From Dama dama (lineage: Eukaryota; Chordata; Mammalia; Artiodactyla; Cervidae), in contig NC_083714.1 of NCBI RefSeq assembly GCF_033118175.1, forward strand, positions 13,888,001 through 13,952,000: 64,000 nucleotides of DNA, given 5' to 3'. The notes under the pieces are model-generated. The model was not told where the DNA came from, made no database searches, and saw only the letters and a program-made list of their open reading frames with translations. A program made the position numbers and the translations under genes. Of this stretch, positions 10,451-21,140 are shown piece by piece (within the stretch, counting starts at the first letter, position 1; each line of letters starts with the position of its first letter).

Positions 10451-11721
10451 ATATCAGACAGGGCTGGTATGGAGAATTCTCTCAAGGAGTTTTGCTGTAA
10501 AGATGAGCAGAGGAATGGAATGTGCAGGGGTGAAGTGAGGTCAAGTGTGTGGGGGTTTGTTTTAGAATGGGAGCTGTTACAGTGTGTTTAGTTTATATGC
10601 TAATGGGAATAATCAGTAGAAAGGAGGAACTCGATATAAGAGGAAGAGGAAAGAGTTTTGGGGGAAATATTGAGGAGGCAAGAGCAGATGGCATTGGGAT
10701 ACAAAAGGGAAGGCCTGCCTTCGGCAGGATCCTGGGCAGTTCACCCATGGGAACAGGATGAAGGCAGAGCACTCTGGGCACCAACGTGGATATGTGCTTA
10801 GACATGATCATGAGTGCTTATGGGAATTTTTGTCTGATTTCTTTTTTCTCAGTGGAGTAGGAATCAGGGTCCTCATCTGAGAGTAAGAATGGGATACAAG
10901 TATTGAAGCTCGGAGAAGCAAGGGAGACAATATTAAATTGTGACCTGAGAGAGTGAATGGGCTGGGGGAGTGTACTCTAATTGTCTGGCAACACGAAAGA
11001 TGCACTTCAGGTGTGTGATCACGAAACTGAAGTGAGAACAGCCAGCACTGTTGTTTTTCTCCAGCCATGTTGAACTGTGTAGGTGCAAGCAAGGAAGGAG
11101 AGCAGGTTGGGACTGACTTAAGCCGGGCTGGGGTTTTTTCAAGATGAGTACAGGCATAATGAGAGTTGCCATGACATCAAAGGTGTAGGGCAGGGATCAT
11201 TCGAGTGATGGGCCGTGGAAATGCAGGAGAGAAGGGACTATGAGGGACAGCAAAAAAGATGGTAGGACCCATGGATCACAGATTCCAGTGGGGTCAAAGA
11301 AGTGTGGGGGTCAGAGTTAAAGGGGGTCAGCTGGAAAGATACAAGTGGTGGGTGGAGAGGGAATACTTGACTTAATGAGGGGCTACAGATATTCATAATT
11401 ATAAGATCTCAGGCATGATCTTGAAAATGACCGGCTGAGGTGAGATGGGGACAAAATCATTGAGGAGAGAAGCTGAGAGGCAAGGGTTCCTATTAGATAT
11501 TGAAATGATCAAGAGCTATGGCAGTAGTGTTTTTAGAGAGAGTGGTACTGAGCCAGGTACTAATATCCTTGAGGAATATTGAGAGCCATGACCTGTACGT
11601 CTGTAGGCAGCTGTAAAAGGGAAGGGTAGTTGGTGGGTGGTGCAGTATGGTGGTTGTGGGGTTTTCGGGAGAAAAGAAGGCCAATGGCCTGGAAACAGCA
11701 ATGCAAAGAAAGACATTTCCT

Positions 11722-11908
11722 ACTCCTGCCAATGCAGATGTAAGAGACTACAGTTCCGTCCCTGGGTTGGGAAGATCCCCTGGAGAAAGGCATGACAACC
11801 CACTCCGGTGTTCTTGCCTGGAGAATCCCATGGACAGAGCAGCCTGGCAGGTTACAGTCCATAGGGTCACAAAGAGTTGGACACGACTGTAGCAACTTGG
11901 CATGCACT
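11722..11908 (+). repeat. Bov-tA SINE, head truncated
   Basis: The copy begins inside the tRNA-like part (CTGCCAATGCAGATGTAAGA). It continues with GGGTTGGGAAGATCCCCTGG, CAGCCTGGCAGGTTACAGTC and ACAAAGAGTTGGACACGACT. The first 30 or so bases of the element are missing. Confidence 0.9.
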
Positions 11909-12254
11909 CTTCCTATATGAGCCCAAGGAAAAAAACCACTGACTGCTTTACAGTACTAGAGATGAAGCAGGGTCCTTGTGTCAAGTGGTAGATCATGAAA
12001 GAGCAAAAGGCTGTGAAAGGGTCATTCAGAGAATTGAGACACTGGGAATGTGACTGATGGTTTCTCTGTAACTTTGCATATCCTGTTCCCTTTTCCTGGC
12101 ATTCTCTTCCTTACCTTATGTACATGGAAGCCTTTTCTTCAATCTTTTACCACTCAGCTCATGCCTCACTACTTTCCCAAAGTTGCTCCAGCAAACCCAG
12201 TGGAAATAGTTGTATTTATTGCACTCTGTAGAGAAGTGTGTTCCCAGCAGAGGT

Positions 12255-12425
12255 TTCTGTGATGATGGGAATGTTCTATCTCTTCCCTGTCCAATATGGT
12301 AGCCACTAGCCATGTGTGGTTATCAAGCACTTGAAATGTGACTGGTGCTATTGAGGAATCAGAGTTCTAATTTTACTTCATCTTAATCCATTTAAATGGA
12401 AATTGCCAAATATGGCTTGTTACAG
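12255..12425 (+). repeat. MER3 hAT-Charlie remnant
   Basis: GGGAATGTTCTATCTCTTCC, CCAATATGGTAGCCACTAGC, AAGCACTTGAAATGTGACTG and TTGAGGAATCAGAGTTCTAA, in MER3 order. Confidence 0.8.
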
Positions 12426-12429
12426 TCTT

Positions 12430-13545
12430 TAATCTTGTCTTCAGTCCTGTCTTCTTATGGATCTTCTTTCTCCTGGTAGCTATTGGTATTCTTCAGGCTC
12501 TGTCCTTGGTCCTTTAATCTCATTCTGTGGACTCTTCCTTGTTGATCTTACCCATACCCCAAGCTCTGTTTCCAGGCCATCTCCCTCTCCTGAGCTCTAG
12601 ACCTGGGGTACCCTGTAGGCATTCAGTGTCAGCATGCTCCCAACCTGAGCTCTCCTCCCCCCTAAATTGATGCCTCTCTGTTACCGAACTCATTGACCTA
12701 GGGGGTCACCCTAGAAACCTCTTCCATGCCCAACAAATCACCAAGTCATCCATCTCTGCAGCGGCACCCAACCTGGTCTTCAGTCTTATCCTTCTCCCGC
12801 CCATCATCCATGCTGCTGCCAGAGTAGTCAAGCTAGCTGAAACCGAAATCTGATCTTGCATTTGCCTGTTTCAAACCTCTCAGTGGCTTCTGCTTGTGTA
12901 AAGGATAAAGGCCAAGTTCCCAGGCACAGCAGACAAGGCTCTTCATGACCTGAGCCCTCTTGCCTGTCTCTCCAGTTTCATTTCTTGGCACATGTCCCCC
13001 TCCCACTTGATGCTCCAGCGACACAGACCTGCTTGGGATTCCATGCAAACAGCTTGCTGTTCCATGTCTCCACGGCTTTTCCCAGGTTGTACTCGCTGCC
13101 TGGAATGTTCTTTCCTTCATTTAAGTTCCTGTCCTCATCTCCTCCTTGTTCTTCAAAACTCACCCCAACTGTTATCTTCTCCAGCTTCTTTTCCTCGGTG
13201 TGCCCATTACTTAGTGGTGCTGACCTTATCGGGCTTACCAGGTGGCACTAGTGGTAAAAAAAAACTCACCTGTTGATGCAAGAGACGTGGGTTTGATCCC
13301 TAGGTTGGGAAGATCCCTTGGAGGAGGAAATGCAACCCGCTCTCGTATTCTTGCCTTTAAAATTCCATGGACAGAGGAGCCTGGGGGCTGCAAAGAGTTG
13401 GACATGACTGAGCACGCACCAACAAGGCACAACTTAAGACACTGTCTCATTGCTCACAGGCCTACCTATGCCTCCGCATCCCCACTGCCTAGCATGGAGT
13501 CTGCCCAACATGTACCCAGTCCATGTTGAATGAATGGGTAACATG
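12430..13545 (+). repeat. L2 LINE 3' region split by Bov-tA
   Basis: The sense L2 order is clear: ACCTCTTCCATGCCCAACAA, ACCGAAATCTGATCTTGC, CTCTTCATGACCTGAGCCC, TGCCTGGAATGTTCTTTCC, and after the SINE, ATGTTGAATGAATGG, the L2 3' terminus. The Bov-tA copy at 13231-13421 lies inside. Confidence 0.8.
13231..13421 (+). repeat. Bov-tA SINE
   Basis: GGGCTTACCAGGTGGCACTA head, GGTTTGATCCCTAGGTTGGG, ATTCCATGGACAGAGGAGCC and GAGTTGGACATGACTGAGC. An internal A run sits in the head and there is a deletion in the body. Confidence 0.92.
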
Positions 13546-14254
13546 TAAAAGTGAATGAGTTGAATGCAGTGGGAAGAAGATTGATGAATAGGATGCTGCC
13601 TTGCCCTGTTTCATCCCCTTGGTGTAAGGCCTTCCCATCTGGGATTAGAGGATTAGAGAACAGGCCCTTGGGAGAGGCCTCTGGGGGTCTGTCGTGGATG
13701 CTGGTACACATTGACATCTCTCCCAGTGCTCATAAAGCTTTCTTCTGGCAGAAATCGATTTCAGAAAAAGCTATTATCTCGGTTTCCCCCTACCTTTAGA
13801 GTGGAGACGCTTCTATCCTCCTGGGATAGAAGATGCTAGTAGCAAATGTCACATTTACTTTTTCTTAAAACTTAAAAAAAAAGTTTTATGTGTTTAATTT
13901 TTCTGAAAGTGCTTAAGTTTCTCTTTTCCTTTAAAAGAAAACTGGTTTTTCACTGAGATTTTCCCAGGGGCCACATCCAGGTATATAAAAAGAGAATGAT
14001 GTGTGTTTGCATACAATTTGCATATATTTGTGTAGACTGGGTCATCTATTCTCACAGTGCTTTCTCTTTTTCTTCTTTTTTAAAGAAATTGAATATTTGA
14101 TCACCTTCGCAGTGAAAAAAATCCATCAGCAGTGAAAAGGCCGAGGAAACCACAGTCAAAGTCCCCCTTCATAGAAAAAGCTCACCTCTTTACAAGATTC
14201 CTTGTCTTCCAGTCTTTTATGAGATTTTGGATGGCTGTGGTTGCCATGATAAAA

Positions 14255-14470
14255 ATAGCAGCTGCCATCTGTGTGCCAGGCTAGCTGCTGTGTTTACTTT
14301 TTTACATTTCTTACTCCACTTAGCAGCCCCGAGAGATAGATGTTACTACAAGAAACAGGCTTAGAGGGATGGCACAGTTTGCCCAAGGTCACCACTCTAG
14401 GCCATGGCAGAGGCAGGACTCACACCCAAGGCTGTCTGACTGTAAGGCCTTTGTTTTAAACCACTAAGCC
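14255..14470 (-). repeat. MIR SINE
   Basis: Reverse MIR order: TGTGTGCCAGGCTAGCTGCT, CTTAGAGGGATGGCACAGTT, TGCCCAAGGTCACC, GCAGAGGCAGGACTCACACC and TTTAAACCACTAAGCC. Confidence 0.85.
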
Positions 14471-14918
14471 ACATTTCCCATCATTGACATACTGTTTGGT
14501 TCCATCACTTAAACTTGGCATCACGAGCCAGGGACTTTTCTGCACAGGTATATAGTTTGTCTGGTTGTCATTTGAGTGGCAGTGACTATTGCATAATATT
14601 GAGGCACCAGAGTTTACATATCTCCCCCATTGGTTTGTTTCCAGTGTCCCAGTACAGTACATAGTGCAAGTGTAAATGTCTTTGTGTAAATAAAGGCTGT
14701 TTGCTGGGTGTTTGAGGTATTTGACAGCAGTCCTCAAAGTAACATTGTTGAGCCAAAAGGTTTAGAGTTTATAGATGCTCCAGAAAGCCTGTACCACCCT
14801 TTTCTGCAGCAGTGATGGTTTTTTGAGTGCCTACTGTGTATCTGGTGCTGGAGGTGAAGTGGTGATTCAGAAACTGCCTGCCCCTCAGAGATCTGATAGT
14901 CTGACTTGATATGGATTT

Positions 14919-15313
14919 TGTTGTTCAGTCGTTCAGTCATGTCCGACTCTTTGTGACCCCATGGACTGCAGCACACCAGGCTTCCCTGTCCATCATCTCG
15001 GAGCTTGCTCAAACTCCTGTCCACTGAATCAGTGAGGCCATCTAACCATCTCATCCTCTGTCATCCCCTTCTCCTGCCTTCAATCTTTCCCAGCATCAGG
15101 GTCTTTTCCAGTGAGTTGGCTCTTCCCATCAGGTGGCCAAAGTATTGGAGTTTCAGCTTCAGCATCAGTCCTTCCAGTAAATATTCAGGATTGGTTTCCT
15201 TTAGGATGGACTGGTTGGATCTCCTTGTAGTCCAAGGGACTCTCAAGAGTCTTCTCGAATACCACAGTTCAAAAGCATCTACTCCTCAGTTGTCAGCCTT
15301 CTTTAGAGATGGA
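14919..15313 (-). repeat. BovB (RTE) LINE 3' fragment
   Basis: The minus strand encodes the C-terminal end of the BovB reverse transcriptase: TRRSNQSILKETNPEYLLEG, LKLQYFGHLMGRANSLEKTL and, in another frame, MRWLDGLTDSVDRSLSKLRD. The two parts are in different frames, so the copy is broken. The left end carries the 3' tail shared with Bov-tA SINEs (TTGTTCAGTCGTTCAGTCAT on the plus strand). BovB entered ruminants by horizontal transfer according to the literature. Confidence 0.93.
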
Positions 15314-16289
15314 TGATGCAACACAGAATGAATGGTACTCAAGTCGGGGTTTGAACTAGAGGCAGTAAGAGCACTGAGACATGTGACCCCCTGGCAGTGT
15401 CTGAGTGCTCCTGCCCCCTCCCCTTACCATAGGGTGGGACAGGGGACAGGGCCTTTAGGGGAGGACAGGGGAGGGTTGCTGAAGCATGGCTGAGGATACT
15501 TCCCTGTCTGGTTCTTCCTGTCCCCTCTTCCCCACAGCCATCACCCATGGGGTTGTCACTACTGCCCAGATGCCACCAGGGGGTGCCAAGCAGAGGCTGG
15601 AGGGAAGGGACACCTGGGAAAACCTGCTCAGCAGGGTTCTAAGCACCTGTGGATCCTCCAGGTTCCCTCCTCTTCCCTTTCATGTCCTCAGCAGCCAGGA
15701 TGACAGCACAGTGCTCAGTTCCCACTCACTCAGTAGACAGGAAAACACACCCAATGTACGTGCATTCCAAGTGCTGTGCTAGATGGTAGGAACTCAGAAA
15801 AGAATCCCACTCAGTCCTCAACTCTGAGGCCCTCATATAGATGGGTAGACAGACAAAGAGCTGGTACAGTGTGGTGTGATGGAGGTCTGGAGAGGTGGCA
15901 GTGAGGGCATTGAGTCCCTTGGCACTGTCTGAGAGCCCAGTACTCTGCTGTTGACATTGGCTGTGGTGCTGCCCGTCTCTTGGCCTCAGTTTGTCCATCT
16001 ATAAAGTGGACAGATGAGTCCAATGCTCGCAAAGGGCTTTCTGCCTCAGGTGTGCAGTGATTGTGCACCTTGTCCATGGAGCGAGCCTGAGCTTCTTACC
16101 CAGAAGACCCAGCAGGCTTCGGTAACCCTGTCTCCTCTCCTCCTCCTCCCCACTGTGGTGTTCTGCCTCTGGCCTTCTTCCTTGCTCTGTCTATATAGGC
16201 TCCTGTGACTTTGGTTACTGTCCTGTGCTCATGACACCTGTGGCTGGATGCTCTGTCCTGTCCTTTTCACTGAGATTGCAGTTCATATC

Positions 16290-16510
16290 ATAAGGAAAAT
16301 AATCAGCATTTATTAAATCCCAGATATGGCACTCCAGTCATGGCTTAAATGATCTTATCTATCCTCTGAAGTAGGCCACAGCACCCTTTTTTGTAGATGA
16401 GTGAAATTGAGTTGGAGATACTGTGGCTGGCCCACAACCCTGAGGTCGCTAAGCAACCGGAGCCAGGATTTGAGAACCCATGTCTGCCCAGCTCCGGTGC
16501 CCACACTGCC
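16290..16510 (-). repeat. MIR SINE
   Basis: AATCAGCATTTATTAAATCC, TAGATGAGTGAAATTGAG, CAACCCTGAGGTCGCTAAGC and CCAGGATTTGAGAACCCATG follow reverse MIR order. Confidence 0.8.
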
Positions 16511-16579
16511 ACCCCTGTCCCACTGTTGTTTCCCAAAGTGCATGCAGCCCAAGAGACACTTTCACTGGGGTATTTCATG

Positions 16580-16960
16580 GATGCCTCAACTCCAATATGT
16601 CTAAAATTGGCCTCATTTCTCCACCTTCTCTCCCAAATCTGCCTTTTCCTCTCTTCTCCATCACAGCAAGTGGCACCATCAACCCAGTGATGCCCAGCTA
16701 GAAGCCAGGGCCACTGTTGTATCTTCAAAGCCATCCATCCTCCTCCATCTTTGGGCTCTGGAAGCACTCTCTTTCTTGGTTGCCCCACCTATTCTAGCCC
16801 CATCCCTTACACCGGGGCCAGGGTGGTCTTTTTCAAGCATATGCGTGATCGATCTCACTTTCCTACTGCAGACATTCTCTTCTGCTTTCTGTGGCTCTGC
16901 AGCAGAGCTTGAAGCTGGCCACCCCTGGGCTGAAAGCCATCCAAGAAGACATGTTTTGTT
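16580..16960 (+). repeat. L2-like LINE fragment
   Basis: CTCCAATATGTCTAAAATTG, CAGGGTGGTCTTTTTCAAGC and GATCGATCTCACTTTCCTAC resemble sense L2 ORF text. The fragment is diverged. Confidence 0.5.
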
Positions 16961-17559
16961 TGGTCCGTTGAGCATTCTTAAAACATTTTGAATTATTTGC
17001 CAACATTTAAAAATCAGGATATTCCGTATGAAAGTTCCCCACTTCTGGCTTTTCTTGCAAAAGTGGAAACACTGGCAGCTCTGGGCCCAGATCTCTGTAG
17101 GGCAGGGATTGGGTGGTGCTGAGTGGGGACTGCCTCTTCAGGAGGGGCCTGGCCTTTCCAGTTGGCCGGTCTCCAGTATCCCTGAGGGCTCATTGTCCCC
17201 AGTCACTCCCGTGCTCCCAGTTAATTGCCTGCCTGAGGCTTCAGGCATTTAGTGTCATGACCCTGCAGCACAAAATGAAGCCCAAAGACCTCAGCACAGC
17301 TCCTAAGGTCCTATGTGGCCCAGCTGGGAGCAGCCTAACCCTATGAACCTCTGAGGCCTATTCCTGCTCACTGCCCCATCACACTGGCCTCTGTAGTCTC
17401 AGTGCTTCCCCATAGTTCTGTGAATTGGCTCACTCCCAGAAATATCTGCTTTCCTAGGCCCCTCTTTTAGTCCCATTTGTCCTATAGGACTCCACTCTGT
17501 GCCCCCGCTGCCAAGCTGAGTTCCATCCCCCCATTATACGTGGCACAGACCTGGGTCAT

Positions 17560-17715
17560 CGCACCGGGTTCTCACTGTTGCCTAGTTTGTCTGCCGCCTC
17601 CACCAGATTGTGAGTCTGAGGCAGCAGGGAGCCCACCTCCTTTATGTTCCTATCCCCAATGCTTGGCTCAGGGCTTGGAATATAATAGGTGTCTAATAAC
17701 TGGTGAATAAGTGGA
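17560..17715 (+). repeat. L2 LINE 3' end
   Basis: CCACCAGATTGTGAGTCTGA, CCTATCCCCAATGCTTGGCT and GGTGTCTAATAACTGGTGAA match the L2 3' terminus. Confidence 0.7.
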
Positions 17716-17979
17716 TGGATCCATGAAAGACTGACTTGGGAAAATACTCCTCCTCCTGTTGCTGCCTACTTGCTTGAGATGAGCATTCCACGTTTCTTTC
17801 ATTGTGGAGCACCCCCATTATAGGATGCCTGCCCCCAGAGCATTCTATGAGCCATTCCGCTACTCTGCAAGGTCTAGCATATACCCAAGCCTACTGGGAT
17901 AGGAGTTCTGAGTGATGATAGAAGACAAATACATAGTTTTTGCTGTTCCAGTGGGAGAGAGTTGTCTAAAGATCAGGAA

Positions 17980-18015
17980 ATGGCATGATAATTGGATATG
18001 GCATGATAACTGGAT
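17980..18015 (+). repeat. 18-base tandem duplication
   Basis: Two adjacent copies of ATGGCATGATAATTGGAT, the second with one change (AATT to AACT). Confidence 0.85.
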
Positions 18016-18044
18016 ACGGCACATTCTTTAGTTATCTGAATGAT

Positions 18045-18345
18045 AATAATAACAAGGCAATAATGACAGTACCTGACACATACTGAACACTTTCATTGTA
18101 CCAGATTCCGTACTGAGAGCTCTCAACATATTCTTTCCTTTAGTCCTCACAACTACTCTTGGAAGTAGCCCCATTTTACAGACAAGTAAAATGAGGAACA
18201 CGGAGTTTAAAGAACATTTCCTGGGTCAAGCAGGCAGTTAAAGAACATTTCCTGGGTCAAGCAGGCAGTAAGTGGTAGCATCCAGGTTTGAAACCAAATC
18301 TGTGTGACATCAAAGTTAGCATGCTCAACCACCATGCCACACTTC
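18045..18345 (-). repeat. MIR SINE with internal duplication
   Basis: Reverse MIR order: ACACATACTGAACACTTTCA, TCCTCACAACTACTCTTGGA, CCCCATTTTACAGACAAG, TAAGTGGTAGCATCCAGG and ACCACCATGCCAC. A 31-base tandem duplication lies inside. Confidence 0.85.
18207..18268 (+). repeat. Perfect 31-base tandem duplication
   Basis: The unit starting TTAAAGAACATTTCCTGGGT and ending CAAGCAGGCAG occurs twice head to tail without a mismatch (18207-18237 and 18238-18268), within the MIR element. Confidence 0.95.
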
Positions 18346-18611
18346 CTCAATGATGCTTCTCTTTAGAAACCTGAAAGACTGATTAGAATAAAGGTGAAAG
18401 TGAAGGCTGAGGAATTATGCATACAGTAAAATTCCAATCAGTAATCAGAAGAAGAAAGAAAAGAAACTCCCAAGGCAAAAAGAACCAAGGAGACACACCA
18501 GATTCTAGCAGTGGTCACATTCAGCTAGTAGAGTGTTGGGGGTGTGTTTCTTTTGTTCCATCTCATTTCTACCTTTTTAACATTTTCGAAATTTCCTTTA
18601 GTGAGCATGTG

Positions 18612-18820
18612 CAGTTGTCCCTCAGTATCCGAGGGGAATTGGTTCCAGGACCCCTGCAGATACGAAAATGCAAGAATGCTCAAGCGCCTCACATAAAATG
18701 GTGTAATACACTTGGCTGTCTGCATCTGTGGATGTGGAACCCGAAAGATCAACCAACCATGGACCAATCCAGTTGGTGGAACCTGGGGATGTGCAATCTG
18801 TAGATACAAAGGGCCAACTG
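18612..18820 (+). repeat. MER2-type Tigger DNA transposon, internally deleted
   Basis: Starts CAGTTGTCCCTCAGTATC and ends GATACAAAGGGCCAACTG, which are near-perfect terminal inverted repeats of a MER2/Tigger element. GGTTCCAGGACCCCTGCAGA and ATCAACCAACCATGGACC are also typical. At 209 bases it lacks the usual middle. The element is non-coding. Confidence 0.88.
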
Positions 18821-19073
18821 TGTTACTATTAGAAGTTTAAAAAAAATCCTCTCTAGAATGGCCCCAGCATTACTTGGCAGAACAGAGGTTGGGAAGAGGT
18901 GATAAGAGTCACCCAGCTAATCAGTGGGGCTGTCTGTTGAGCAGCTGTTGCAGGGTAGCGGAAGTGGGTAGAACAGCAGATGGTGGCTATGGCCTCAGCA
19001 CCTGCACCCTCGGGGGGTAAGGGAGGAGACGGGTCACCACCCCTGCTGTCTCACCATGTCCCTTTCTCTCCAG

Positions 19074-19174
19074 GTGCTTACACCCCGGAGCCCCTCAGCA
19101 GTTTCCGGTGGGCCCTTCTCTCAACTGGCCTCATGTTCTTCTACCACTTCAGCATCTTGCAGATCCTGGGCCTG
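19074..19174 (+). CDS. TMEM164: TMEM164 penultimate coding exon
   Basis: This 101-base exon begins at codon position 2, completing a Gly codon split with the upstream exon, and reads 33 further codons from AYTPEPLSSFRWALLSTG to HFSILQILGL. The sequence matches TMEM164, a multi-pass membrane protein of about 297 residues in human. It is reported as an acyltransferase that builds arachidonoyl ether phospholipids and promotes ferroptosis, and it is structurally related to AIG1 and ADTRP. The Trp-Ala-Leu to Leu-Gly-Leu stretch is a hydrophobic membrane segment containing a Phe-Tyr-His. The acceptor is CTCTCCAG and the donor is CTG|GTAAGC, both good matches to consensus. The exon joins in frame to the next one at 20863. 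Gene identity comes from remembered protein sequence, not a search. Confidence 0.93.
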
Positions 19175-19724
19175 GTAAGCTTGGTTCTATCCCATTCTAT
19201 CCCTTCTGTTTGGAGTTCTTCATAAATCTTGATAATCCTGGTTGGCGCTGGTATATCGTTTTGTTTTGAAAATATGAGATGCCAAAGGCCACACTGTCAG
19301 ATTGTTGTGTCTGGGTTGCTGATTTATGATCCACAGCTTTGGCCTCTCCAAAGAGCTTTCTGAATCCTTCAGTAATGACTGTTTCTTTCATCCCTGGAGA
19401 GGCAGGGAGGCCCTTCACTCATGGCCACTTGGGTCGGAAATAGTGAGCTGCACTGGACAGTGGTTGGCTGTGGCCTGTGTGGGAGGCAGGACCCTAACCC
19501 TGGCCCTGGGGGAGGCTTCTGACCTTGGGTCCATTCTAGGCCTACCACCAGGCCCAAAGCTGCATGGCCAGTGGGAGTGTGGTGTCGGGTGACCCCCGTG
19601 GCCTTCTGGGATGTTCAGACCTACCTGGAATGTGGCTGATAGCTGGACTCAGTAGTTGAGTTATCCAGAGCCCAGGATTGCTCGGTGCCCGGGTGGTGTA
19701 TCAGTTGGTGGCAAAGTGAGTAGC

Positions 19725-19900
19725 AGTAGGCTGGGGCTTGGTTAGGGAGACCCAAGTTCAAGTCCTGGCTTTGCCACTGCTCTGGGTGAGTCACATTATC
19801 CTTGAGGGCAGTGTTGTTCTCCACCCATCTGTGACATGGCACAAACCCTCCACCTCTCTTGAGAGGTGGTGAGGACTTGTTTTTAAGGAGAATGGGCTTG
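19725..19900 (+). repeat. MIR-like SINE
   Basis: CCCAAGTTCAAGTCCTGGCT, TTGCCACTGCTCTGGGTGAG and TCACATTATCC fit MIR sense order. Located in the last TMEM164 intron. Confidence 0.7.
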
Positions 19901-20274
19901 AAGGACTTTGGAAGGCAGCTGTCGTGGCCGTCCTTGGGGCGGGAGTGGCATATCGGGTTTTGTGTGCGAGCAGCGTTAACTGTACCGTTAGCCGTGTGGA
20001 GTCTTGGCGGGACCTGGCTGGACTAGGGCACGTAACTGATGTCACCAGTGCCTTTGTCGAAGCAGTCATTTTCTCTTCCCCACCCTGGTGTGTTGCTCTG
20101 TTCCGGTTGGCCTGGGGGTAGTTTGAGCTCCTTGCCAATAGCATAGATGCTTCCTGTGCTCTCGGAAGGAAGCAGTACGACCATCACGCCCTTACCTTCA
20201 CACCTGTCTCCACTGTGACTCCTTGATTCCACAAGAGTCGGTGTCTCCATGTCACCATACATACCATGCTCAGT

Positions 20275-20640
20275 CTCACCTCCAGACCTCGCTCAGGCTA
20301 TGCCTCCTACATGGAGGGCTCTGTTCACTCCATTCCTCATCATTACTCCCATCCATTCTTCATGAGTCCATTCAGAATGGTGTGACTTCCCTCATCAGAT
20401 CTTATCTGAGGACTCTGCCGCCCCCGTTCTGTACACGCCTCAGATCTTATGGTGGGCAAGAGCCAGTGAGCACCGTCTGGTTTGACGTCAGCTGTGGTAG
20501 ACCGATCGTCCAAATTTGATTGGTTCCTAGTTACGCAGAGGCAGGGACCATGCAGCTGATGGCTCTCTTATCCCATAACACCTCTCCGGGTCTAGGCACA
20601 TAGTAAATACTTAGGAACGTCAACGGACTCTGGGCCCAAC
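20275..20640 (+). repeat. L2-like LINE 3' fragment
   Basis: TCACTCCATTCCTCATCATT and, at the end, CTAGGCACATAGTAAATACT suggest a diverged sense L2 3' region in the last TMEM164 intron. Confidence 0.45.
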
Positions 20641-20832
20641 CCAAAGGCAAGACCAGCTTTTCCACTGGATGGCCTCCTCCATCACCTCCAAAGGGCTCTA
20701 GCCATGACCCAAACTTAGGGGAGACAGATCCTGCTATGAACAGGTGGGGATTTATCAATCCCTCCTTGTCTAGTCCCCCTTAGGTAGACACGGCTGAACT
20801 GGCAGAAGCCAGAGAAGGCCTCAGGATGGTGA

Positions 20833-21069
<237 letters not shown>

Positions 21070-21077
21070 AGGTGCTT

Positions 21078-21140
21078 GTGTTTTTTTTGTTTGTTTGTTT
21101 GTTTGTTTTATTTTGTTTGGGGTTTTGTTTTGTTTTTTTC
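21078..21140 (+). repeat. TMEM164: TTTG-type simple repeat in TMEM164 3'UTR
   Basis: T-rich run with repeated TTTG units directly after the stop codon, followed by a TTTTGTTTTG stretch. It is a length-variable microsatellite candidate in the proximal 3'UTR. Confidence 0.85.

Larger units (their letters stand above)
7952..11490 (-). repeat. Long antisense L2 LINE, interrupted
   Basis: Starts with the reverse L2 3' end (TTCATTCTTTCCGCAAATAT, GTTAGGCACTTGTGGGGATG). It continues through TGACACTTGAGCAAAGGCTT, GGCCATTGGAGGGTTTTGAG, GAGCCAACAGGATTTGCTGA, GGCCATTGGATTTAGCAATG and CAAGGAGTTTTGCTGTAAAG. The reverse strand corresponds to the L2 reverse transcriptase region, now full of stops. Insertions at about 8890-9600 and 10180-10450 split it. 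It is ancient and inactive. Confidence 0.75.
1..19073 (+). other. TMEM164: TMEM164 intron (3' part), repeat-rich
   Basis: This stretch lies upstream of the first visible TMEM164 coding exon and ends in a polypyrimidine tract and CAG acceptor at 19071-19073. I looked for the preceding exons, which should encode the segment before the Gly-Ala-Tyr-Thr-Pro junction, and saw none, so I read the stretch as one intron continuing beyond the left edge. Its content is mostly interspersed repeats, listed separately. The parts between them (about 412-700, 760-1225, 3700-4570, 6240-6330, 6480-6870, 13550-14250, 15320-16280, 16980-17550 and 17720-18040) show no gene, RNA or repeat I can name. Confidence 0.8.

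Noticed and set aside
15061..15246. Conserved-looking minus-strand peptide as a host gene
   Set aside because: It is the C-terminal end of the BovB reverse transcriptase, truncated and frame-shifted.
16345..16788. 147-residue minus-strand open frame
   Set aside because: Crosses a MIR and an L2-like segment; composition fits chance.
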